Positions 28,601-36,680 of a stretch of 64,000 nt of DNA are shown here, piece after piece. The notes below the pieces were generated by a model. The model was not told the origin of the DNA and did no database searches. It saw only the letters and a program-made list of their open reading frames with translations. Position numbers and translations under genes: made by a program. How positions within the stretch are numbered: position 1 is the first letter of the stretch; every line of letters starts with the position of its first letter. The DNA is from Candidatus Altimarinota bacterium (GTDB taxonomy: Bacteria > Patescibacteriota > Gracilibacteria > UBA4473), in contig JABAZT010000019.1 of assembly GCA_018608565.1 (NCBI GenBank), positions 38,880 to 102,879 of the forward strand. Reading direction: 5' to 3'.

Positions 28601-29973
28601 AAATCCAATATGACGACCGACTCAAAGAAGTGAATTTTGGTCCTACACTCGATGCAAAACCCTATATACCAATCGAAGAACGATACAAGCACCATGATAC
28701 GGAAGATAAAACTTCTATCATTGCTAGAATGCAGGAATTTTCAGATGAAATTGCTGCAAAACACCCAGGAAAAACTATTGGTGTTGTCTCCCATGGAGGT
28801 CCGCTTCGAAACTTCCATCGCTCGGTGATTGATAATATATTAGATGTTTCAGATTATCTTCGAACCAATCGGGCCCCGCTTGGAAAATCTCAATATGCAT
28901 TCGCACTTCCAAATCCAAAAACTGATCTCGATAAATGGATCTTGTCTGAATTACAAAGCTTACTGCAAGAATACGAAGCTAAATTTGATGCCTATGATAT
29001 CGAAGGTGGACTGCGACTTATCGCACCATTCATTGATCGACTCAATAACTGGTATCTGAGACGTTCTCGAAGTAGATTCTGGAGTGATGGAATGAGTGAT
29101 GAAAAACGATCTGGATATGAAACATTACACTATGTGCTGTTTACGCTCAGTAAAATACTCGCACCAGTGATGCCATTTTTCGCAGAGAAAATGTATCAAG
29201 ATCTTGGTGGAAAAGATTCCGTGCATCTTCAATACTTCCCAAAATATAGAGAAAATTGGATCGATACGGATCTTGAGGCTAAGACGAATATTATGAGAGA
29301 CATTGTTTCTCTTGCGGCTGGAATACGAGCCAGAGCCAAGATCAAGCTCCGACAACCTCTTGGGAAACTACAGTTTGCCTTGGTCAAAGACGTCACACTC
29401 AGTGATGCTGATATCCAAATCATTGCACAAGAAGCGAATGTAAAAGAGGTCGAAATCCTTGAATCAGTCGAAGGAATTGCCAAACAAATCGTCAAAGTCG
29501 ATGCCAAGCAAGTTGGGCGAAAATTTGGGAAGAAAACCCAAGAGCTTATCGTTGCTGGTAAATCTGGAGATTTCACGATTCAAGATGATGGATCGTATCT
29601 CATTGCAGGAGAAGTTCTCGCCGCCAGTGAAGTAGAAATCGGATTCCTTACCGAAGAAGGAATTGAAGCTGAAGCTACTCGCGAAGTAGTGGTACTCATC
29701 GATACAGAAATTACTGATGATCTAAAGACGGAAGGATTCGCTCGTGAAATTATTCGTGCCGTACAAGAAACGCGTAAAAATAATGGGTTTGAAATCGCTG
29801 ATCGAATTAAAATCATCTATGCAACCGAGTCTAAAGTTATCCAATCTGCATTTGAACAATTTGAGGATCTGGTTGCGAGTGAGACCCTCGCCGTTGGAAT
29901 TGAACCTGGAAATGCCGAAATAGAATTTACGGCCGATGATGAGCAATTTTCTCTCACATTAGAAAAACAATGA
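25681..29973 (+). CDS. ileS: isoleucyl-tRNA synthetase (IleS2-like) with two inserted histidine-phosphatase domains
   Basis: GLPHYGHM (HIGH), [24 protein letters not shown] editing motif, KMSKS; internal RHGE...[10 protein letters not shown]...VSHG modules twice. Confidence 0.97.
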   Translation: [1430 protein letters not shown]

Positions 29974-30455
29974 ATCCTCAAGAACAAATCGCCCAACACT
30001 TTCAATCAAATTCTATAGACTACAAAATCATAGAACATGAAGCTCTTGTATCTGCTGATGGTGCGGATGGGATCAGCGATGAAAACAATATCCCGAGCCA
30101 AAAATCTCTCGTCCTACGAAATAAGAAAAAAACAAAATACTGGATGTTCACCGTATTAGGCGGACAACAAACTGATCTCCGAGCAATCAGTGATTTAGTT
30201 GGTGATCGAGTCAGTTTTGCCAAACCAGAGGATTTGAAAAAATTTCTCAATGTTACTCCTGGGTCATGCTCGCCCTATGGATTGATCTTTGACACTGATC
30301 ATCAAGTTGAGTTCTGGATGCAAGAAGATTTGTTAGATTTTGAATACCAGGGATTTCACCCTAATGACAACACCCAAACCTGGAAAATCACGACAAAAGA
30401 TTTCCAGAAACTCATTAACTCTCTCAATCGAAAAATTAAGACGGTAAAATTCTAG
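29970..30455 (+). CDS. YbaK/PrdX-like trans-editing aminoacyl-tRNA deacylase
   Basis: KSLVLRNKKKTKYWMFTVLGGQQTDLRAISDLVG..VSFAKPEDLKKFLNVTPGSCSPYGLIFD. Confidence 0.88.
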   Translation: MNPQEQIAQHFQSNSIDYKIIEHEALVSADGADGISDENNIPSQKSLVLRNKKKTKYWMFTVLGGQQTDLRAISDLVGDRVSFAKPEDLKKFLNVTPGSCSPYGLIFDTDHQVEFWMQEDLLDFEYQGFHPNDNTQTWKITTKDFQKLINSLNRKIKTVKF

Positions 30456-30488
30456 CACTCTCACTTTTCTTTCTTTTAACTACTCACT

Positions 30489-31736
30489 ATGTCCGACGCC
30501 CAAACCATCCACGAAATAAAAGAAAAACTCAGAGATCTTTTCCCCGAGACGCCCCTGCAGTATTCTAAGTTTCTCAGTGAACGATATGAGGCTGATATTT
30601 ATATCAAACGAGAGGATCTCACTCCGGTAAGAAGTTATAAGATCCGTGGTGGATTTAATTTTTTGGATAAATTCTTGGCAGAAAATCCAAATGCAACAGA
30701 ATTTGTCTGTGCCAGTGCTGGAAATCATGCTCAGGGCTTTGCATTTGCGTGCAAACACTTCAAACGAAAAGGACTCGTCTATATGCCAACTACCACTCCA
30801 GGACAAAAAATCACCAAAACGAAAGTTGCCGGTGGTGAATGGGTTGACGTATTGTTAGAAGGAGATGTTTTTGATGATGCACTCAATGCTGCGAAATCTT
30901 ATTCTGAAAAAAATGAGGTTCCAATTGTTCCCCCTTTTGATCACCCATGGATTACCGAAGGACAGGCTACTATTGGCGCTGAAATTCTTGACCAAATGGA
31001 CAAGCCCATTGACCTTCTGATGGTTCCCGTTGGAGGTGGCGGACTCTCTGCGGGAATACTTCCATATTTCAACGAACAGTCACCTAAGACCAACGTCTAC
31101 CTAGCAGAAACCACTGGAGCTCCCGCACTAAGTGAAGGACTCAAACAAGGAACTAATATCATCCTCGATCATATTGATACTTTTGCTGATGGGACCGCGG
31201 TAAAACAGATTGGACACTATAATTTTGAGGTAATCTCAAAACACTACAAAAATGAAGTTCTTCTGACTCCAGAAAATCGAATCTGCCAGACGATGCTCGA
31301 TTTTCTTTCGTATGATGGGATTATCATGGAGCCAGCAGGCGCTCTATCTATTGATGCCTTGAAATGTCTTGATCCATCAATGGTCAAAGGGAAAACTATC
31401 GTCTGTGTTCTCTCTGGAGGAAACTTTGATTTTAGTCGTCTGGCGGAGGTTCGAGAACGCGCCATGAAATACGAAGGCCATAAGAAATATTTTATTCTTA
31501 GATTGCCCCAACGACCTGGAGCACTCAAAGAATTTCTTGGATGCCTCGGGGATGGAGATGATATTGCTCGTTTTGAATATCTTAAAAAATCCTCCAAAGT
31601 TTTTGGCTCTGTCCTTATCGGAATTGAAACCAATGATGCTAGCCATTTTGACGTATTTTTTGGAAAGTTAGACCATCTTGGTTTTCAATATCAAGACGTT
31701 ACCGATGATGAAATCATGGGGGATTTTGTAATTTAA
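30489..31736 (+). CDS. ilvA: threonine ammonia-lyase with C-terminal ACT-like domain
   Basis: PLD motif SYKIRGGFNF, ASAGNHAQGFA, PVGGGGLSAG; ACT-like C-term QRPGALKEFLGCLG. Confidence 0.93.
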   Translation: MSDAQTIHEIKEKLRDLFPETPLQYSKFLSERYEADIYIKREDLTPVRSYKIRGGFNFLDKFLAENPNATEFVCASAGNHAQGFAFACKHFKRKGLVYMPTTTPGQKITKTKVAGGEWVDVLLEGDVFDDALNAAKSYSEKNEVPIVPPFDHPWITEGQATIGAEILDQMDKPIDLLMVPVGGGGLSAGILPYFNEQSPKTNVYLAETTGAPALSEGLKQGTNIILDHIDTFADGTAVKQIGHYNFEVISKHYKNEVLLTPENRICQTMLDFLSYDGIIMEPAGALSIDALKCLDPSMVKGKTIVCVLSGGNFDFSRLAEVRERAMKYEGHKKYFILRLPQRPGALKEFLGCLGDGDDIARFEYLKKSSKVFGSVLIGIETNDASHFDVFFGKLDHLGFQYQDVTDDEIMGDFVI

Positions 31737-31750
31737 TTTTATAGACAACT

Positions 31751-32239
31751 ATGCAAACTCAAATCCAACAAAAACTTGAGGTACTTAGTATTTCTTATGA
31801 ACACTTCGTTCACGATCCTGTCACCTCGGTTGAGATAGGAAAGACTATCTATAAAAAAGAAGGAATTGACGGGATTCATGTCAAAAACCTTTTTCTTCGA
31901 AATAAAAAAGGATCTCAGCACTATCTTCTCGTCGTACTAGCGGACAAAGATGTAGATCTCAAGGATATAAGCACAAAAGTGGACGATCGAAAACTAGGCT
32001 TTGCCTCGGAAGAACGTTTGTGGAAATATCTTCAAGTCAAACCTGGATCCGTCTCTCCTTTGGCATTGATTCATGACAAAGAAGTTCATGTAAAGGTTAT
32101 CTTTGATGAAGCCATCTTTGAAGTAGATAAAATCCATATTCATCCTGGTATAAACACTGAATCTATTGTTGTGAGCACGCAAGCCCTAAAACTATATATT
32201 GAATCCATTGGACAGAGTATTCAACTCATAGAAATTTAA
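31751..32239 (+). CDS. second YbaK/PrdX-like trans-editing aminoacyl-tRNA deacylase
   Basis: HVKNLFLRNKKGSQHYLLVVLADKDVDLKDIS...LGFASEERLWKYLQVKPGSVSPLALIHD. Confidence 0.9.
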   Translation: MQTQIQQKLEVLSISYEHFVHDPVTSVEIGKTIYKKEGIDGIHVKNLFLRNKKGSQHYLLVVLADKDVDLKDISTKVDDRKLGFASEERLWKYLQVKPGSVSPLALIHDKEVHVKVIFDEAIFEVDKIHIHPGINTESIVVSTQALKLYIESIGQSIQLIEI

Positions 32240-32320
32240 CGAAATAACTTTACATCTATCGTCGTATTAATAGAAAGAGATTATAACCCAATCTATTTAT
32301 TACCCTTTTATTCTTAAATC

Positions 32321-33043
32321 ATGAAAAACATTTTATTTCGGACTCTTTTTGCTCTTATTTTTGGATTTTTCGTAAGTCCAATGGCGTTTGCTGGAGGCGC
32401 TGGATCTATGAACTTTTATGATGCGTGGCAATCAGCACAACAAACAGCCCCTTCAAACTCTTATAAAGCTCCGCAAAGTACAAATACTACCCCTAATAAT
32501 AGACTAAACACTATTAATAGTGTAAGCAATGCTGAAAAATCTTTTTATGAATTTGCGAACCAATATGCCGCAACTAATCGTAATAGCAATGCATACCATG
32601 TAGTCTTTCAACCAATTTCATTTTCTACGGAGTCTAACAATCAAGTCGTTATGAAAAACACTTCAGAGACTCCTTCTAATGTAGTATTCCAAGAACCAAA
32701 TAATACAACTGCACCATCCGGAGGATACCGGGATTATATTGTTGATGTTCAGGCCTCTAACACAGGAAATCCCTCTGTAATTCGAAATGTAACAAACGTT
32801 AGTGCTAATACTTTTGTTGATGAATTCCCATCTGCCACAAACACACACCAAACTAGAAATTCTATACGAAGAGTCATTACTGATAGTCAATATGACAACT
32901 GGTATACAAATCTTTTCAAAAGTGGTGAATATCTAAATCGAAATGTAAGTTATTATGAAAACTACACCCTCAGAGAACAAGCGCGACAAGTCTTAGCTCA
33001 AAATCGAGCTGCACGACTTCGACAAGCCTATAGCAATCGTTAA
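32321..33043 (+). CDS. secreted hypothetical protein
   Basis: Signal peptide MKNILFRTLFALIFGFFVSPMAFA; N/Q/S/T-rich. Confidence 0.7.
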   Translation: MKNILFRTLFALIFGFFVSPMAFAGGAGSMNFYDAWQSAQQTAPSNSYKAPQSTNTTPNNRLNTINSVSNAEKSFYEFANQYAATNRNSNAYHVVFQPISFSTESNNQVVMKNTSETPSNVVFQEPNNTTAPSGGYRDYIVDVQASNTGNPSVIRNVTNVSANTFVDEFPSATNTHQTRNSIRRVITDSQYDNWYTNLFKSGEYLNRNVSYYENYTLREQARQVLAQNRAARLRQAYSNR

Positions 33044-33216
33044 TAGTTAAGTCCTTGAAAAAAGATGTATTACCTAGTCAATGCGTCTCCTATATTTCAG
33101 ATAAAATGCGCTCTCTCTCTATAGAAAGTGCTCAAATTACTTTACTTTCTCTGATTCATAGTTAAAAATACAGGCGTAATCCCATATTTACTCATATTAT
33201 TAAAATATTACTTACA

Positions 33217-33939
33217 ATGAAAAACTTATTCTCTGCGCCTATGGCTCTTGCCATATTGGCCTTTAGCCCTGTTGCTCTTGCCGATATGAACCTTGATGAA
33301 ATTCTTATTCCTCAATATGAAGCGGATAATTATACTCAGCCAGAATATCATGTTGTTCCTCAAAACCTAAATCAATCACCTGAAGGGTATTCAGTCCCTG
33401 CGGTTATTGCTCCTATCGTTGAACCAAAAAAGAAAAAAGCTAAACTTATTGATAACACTGTTAATAAGACTCAGTCTTCAGCTGTATACAATTCTCCTGA
33501 ACGGAATAATGGATACAAAAGTACTGCAGTATTTAATGCAAACAACGAAGCTAGTGATTATTACCAAACTAAAGCTTCAAACTCTTCAGTTGTAAATGCA
33601 TCTGACGCAAAAGCGGCATACCAAACACAAGCTTCTGTAACAGCATCATTCAATGCAAGTAACGGGAACCAAACAACAGCTGACCTTCCTACTACTGGAA
33701 AGAAAATCAAAAAACCTAAAGTAGCTGCTACTGGAGCAACTGGAAGCTATCTTGACTACATTACTGAAATGACAGGTGGTTACCGACTCTACACTGGAAA
33801 TCCAAGTGTAGCAGGAACGGCTTCTGCAGAGCCTATTACTCGACAATCAGAAGAATATAGTTCTACGCTTGTTGCAAGACTACGACAGCTTGCAGCTAAA
33901 ATGAAAGCGGCTCGAATCAATGCTGTAAACGGACAGTAA
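33217..33939 (+). CDS. secreted hypothetical protein, possible distant paralogue of previous ORF
   Basis: Signal peptide MKNLFSAPMALAILAFSPVALA; same 240-aa length; shared DYI and TGNPSV motifs. Confidence 0.7.
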   Translation: MKNLFSAPMALAILAFSPVALADMNLDEILIPQYEADNYTQPEYHVVPQNLNQSPEGYSVPAVIAPIVEPKKKKAKLIDNTVNKTQSSAVYNSPERNNGYKSTAVFNANNEASDYYQTKASNSSVVNASDAKAAYQTQASVTASFNASNGNQTTADLPTTGKKIKKPKVAATGATGSYLDYITEMTGGYRLYTGNPSVAGTASAEPITRQSEEYSSTLVARLRQLAAKMKAARINAVNGQ

Positions 33940-33961
33940 GTTTCAAATTGAAAATCGTCAT

Positions 33962-33994
33962 AAAAAATCCTCATCAGCCTGATGGGGATTTTTT
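33962..33994 (+). terminator. Rho-independent terminator
   Basis: AAAAATCCtCATCAGcctgATGggGATTTTTT. Confidence 0.85.
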
Positions 33995-34028
33995 ATATAA
34001 AAATAATCTGTCCTCTTAAATAAAACAT

Positions 34029-34952
34029 ATGAACAAAATTGATTGGATCATTCTCGATATTGACGGAGTTATTGTCGGAGAAAAAGTTGGATTTAATTCT
34101 CCTCATCCTCACCCCAAAATCATTGAACAACTACGAATACTTCGTAATACGGGGATTGGGATTAGCTTGTGTACCGCAAAGCCTCACTTTGGAATTAAAA
34201 GTATTATTGAGAGCGCCCAACTCAATAATATACATATTACTGATGGTGGTGGGGTTATTATTGATCCCATTGAAGCAATTGTTGTTAAGCAGCGCCTGAT
34301 TGATTCTGAGATCGCCCGAAAGCTCTTAGAAGTATTCTTAGCTAATGATGTCTATGTGGAATTTTATACGGTTGATGATTACTATATTAATAAGTATCAA
34401 AAATCCTTTATAACCTCTAAACACACTCAGATCCTTCAACAAGAACCGATATATATTACATCTTTTGATTCTGGCCTTGAAGTTTTTGATATTACTAAAA
34501 TCATGCCGATAGCTATAGATGAATCTGAAAAAAATCGAATAGCTGAGTTAGTTGATCCATTTCTCGGAGCACTGGAACTCCGCTGGGGGGTACACCCTGT
34601 CGCCTTACCATTACAGTTTGGAATTATTACGGCTCCTGGTATTTCTAAATCACAGGGCGCCCGCGACATCCATGAAGCCTCTGGCGTTGAATTCAAGAAC
34701 ATACTACCCGTGGGAGATAGTATGAGTGACTGGCAGTTTATGGAGCTGTGCGGCTATGTGGGAACCATGGCCAATGCGCCCCTTGATCTCCAGAACCTTG
34801 TCCACTCAAAAGGTCCTGATTATGGAATAGTTGGTGGTTCTGTGAATACTCATGGCTTGATTGATATCTTGAATCATTTTCGACCAAGAATCAATCCATT
34901 ACCAAGTCCTCATTCTAATGTAAAAATGCCCTTGTCCGAGTCAGGACGGTAG
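34029..34952 (+). CDS. HAD-superfamily hydrolase (Cof/IIB-like)
   Basis: ILDIDGVIVGEK; late motif ILPVGDSMSDWQFMELCGYVGTMANA. Confidence 0.82.
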   Translation: MNKIDWIILDIDGVIVGEKVGFNSPHPHPKIIEQLRILRNTGIGISLCTAKPHFGIKSIIESAQLNNIHITDGGGVIIDPIEAIVVKQRLIDSEIARKLLEVFLANDVYVEFYTVDDYYINKYQKSFITSKHTQILQQEPIYITSFDSGLEVFDITKIMPIAIDESEKNRIAELVDPFLGALELRWGVHPVALPLQFGIITAPGISKSQGARDIHEASGVEFKNILPVGDSMSDWQFMELCGYVGTMANAPLDLQNLVHSKGPDYGIVGGSVNTHGLIDILNHFRPRINPLPSPHSNVKMPLSESGR

Positions 34953-36414
34953 CAATTCCAAGCTCATCAGATTTGGCTAATACTTCCGTGTCTTTCATCG
35001 CACCTCCAGGCTGAATAATAGCACTGATCCCAAACTTCCCTGCAAGCTCTACAGAGTCAGGAAACGGAAAGAATGCATCAGAAGCAATCACTGCTCCTTT
35101 CGCTTCTTCTCCTGCGTGTCCGAGTGCAATATCCATAGCCTCTACTCTAGAGGTCTGTCCGCCTCCTTTTCCGATCATCGTTCCGTTTTTGACGATGACG
35201 ATGGCGTTTGATTTAACTATCTTCACCATTCGCCAGGCTGCAAGCATATCTGTGATTTCTTGTTCTGATGGTTTTTTTTCTGTAGCAAACTCTAGATCTG
35301 ATTTGGTAATATCTTTTATATCTAGATCTTGGGCGAGAGTTCCACCTCGTACTTTTCGGATGGATATATCTTGTGTCTTTTCGTCAAAATTTGGAATTTC
35401 CAAGACCCTTAAATTCTTTTTGGTTTTGAATACTTCTAGTGCTTCAGCTGACACTTTTGGTGCTAATACGATTTCGTTGAAGAATGAGACTATTTTTTCA
35501 GCTACTTCTTTGGTTACTTCTCTATTGAGTGCGATTATTCCTCCAAAGGCAGAAATACTGTCGGCTTCATAGGCTTTTGCAAAAGCTTCTTCTATCGTTT
35601 CTCCGATCGCTGCCCCACAAGGAGAGGCGTGTTTTATGATCGCTGCAAATGGTTGTTCGGGGAAACTCATCGCAAGTTCGAGTGCTCCGTTGGCATCGTT
35701 TAGATTGTTGAATGAGAGTGGTTTTCCGTTAAGAATCTTGGCTCCTACTAGATCTGATCCCGCCGTAAATGGATCTCGCATCACGACTGCTGACTGATGT
35801 GGATTCTCTCCATATCGAAGTGTGTCGAGTTCTGAATTTTCTGTCCAGAACTTGGCGATGAGTAAATCATAGTGAGCCGTCATAGAAAAAGTCTTTGCTG
35901 CGAGCACTTTTCTGAAATTTGTATCAAGATCACCATTCGTTTCATATTGTTCGACTATCTTGGGATAATCTGCTGGATCTACTACTGGCGCGCAATACTC
36001 ATAGTTTTTAGCCGCCGCTCTGATCATCGACGGTCCTCCGATATCAATGTTTTCTACTTTGTCTTCAAATGTTTTGTCTGGGTTTTCGTAAGTGGCTTTG
36101 AACGGGTAAAGATTTACTACCACGAGATCTATATCTTCTATCTTGTTCTCTGTACAAAATGCTTGATGATCTGAGTTTTCTCTGAGATTGAGTATTCCTC
36201 CAAATACTTCTGGAGTTAACGTCTTAATCCTTCCATCTAATCCTTCTGGAAAACCCGTAAAATCAGATACTTCTACCAGATTTGAAACTCCTGCCGTCGC
36301 GAGGGCTTTGTATGTCCCGCCTGTAGAAATAAGTCTAAATCCAAGTTTTTCTAAACCTTGTGCAAATTCGACGATACCAGTTTTGTCGGAGACGGAAAGA
36401 AGGGCTGTTTTCAT
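34915..36414 (-). CDS. purH: bifunctional AICAR formyltransferase/IMP cyclohydrolase
   Basis: ALLSVSDKTGIVEFAQGLEKLGFRLISTGGTYKAL; LRYGENPHQSA; KHASPCGAA. Confidence 0.97.
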   Translation of the reverse strand: MKTALLSVSDKTGIVEFAQGLEKLGFRLISTGGTYKALATAGVSNLVEVSDFTGFPEGLDGRIKTLTPEVFGGILNLRENSDHQAFCTENKIEDIDLVVVNLYPFKATYENPDKTFEDKVENIDIGGPSMIRAAAKNYEYCAPVVDPADYPKIVEQYETNGDLDTNFRKVLAAKTFSMTAHYDLLIAKFWTENSELDTLRYGENPHQSAVVMRDPFTAGSDLVGAKILNGKPLSFNNLNDANGALELAMSFPEQPFAAIIKHASPCGAAIGETIEEAFAKAYEADSISAFGGIIALNREVTKEVAEKIVSFFNEIVLAPKVSAEALEVFKTKKNLRVLEIPNFDEKTQDISIRKVRGGTLAQDLDIKDITKSDLEFATEKKPSEQEITDMLAAWRMVKIVKSNAIVIVKNGTMIGKGGGQTSRVEAMDIALGHAGEEAKGAVIASDAFFPFPDSVELAGKFGISAIIQPGGAMKDTEVLAKSDELGIATVLTRTRAFLH

Positions 36415-36465
36415 GAATTGTGAATGAGTTACTAAGAGCCTAATGATTTATGATTTAAAATAAAA

Positions 36466-36497
36466 AAAATCCTCTCAGAAACCTGAAAGGATTTTTT
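36466..36497. terminator. bidirectional intrinsic terminator
   Basis: AAAAATCCTcTCAGaaacCTGAaAGGATTTTTT. Confidence 0.85.
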
Positions 36498-36525
36498 ATG
36501 TGTAGATAGAATTTACGAAAAGAGA

Positions 36526-36594
36526 CTAAGCTCCTCCACAAGATCCTCCACTACACGGACAGTCTTTTTCCCCGTCACCTGATAGATAAAACAT
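36526..36594 (-). CDS. 22-aa Cys/Gly-rich micropeptide (not in ORF track)
   Basis: Reverse strand ATG...TAG gives MFYLSGDGEKDCPCSGGSCGGA; between M42 peptidase gene and terminator. Confidence 0.45.
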   Translation of the reverse strand: MFYLSGDGEKDCPCSGGSCGGA

Positions 36595-36680
36595 AATAAA
36601 TATGATTAGTAATTACATTAGCAGTATACACACCCTCCTGCCAAAACTCAAGTAAAATCCTTTATATATCGTAACCCAAA

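Noticed and set aside
25681-29973. IleRS plus phosphatases as an assembly chimera of three genes
   Set aside because: Frame is uninterrupted, and IleRS motifs resume precisely after each insert in the expected order; read-level confirmation still advisable.
29968-29973. Alternative genetic code with UGA=Gly (as in Gracilibacteria/Absconditabacteria)
   Set aside because: TGA terminates conserved genes such as ileS at the expected place, glycines use GGN, and no in-frame TGA was needed in the conserved ORFs read.
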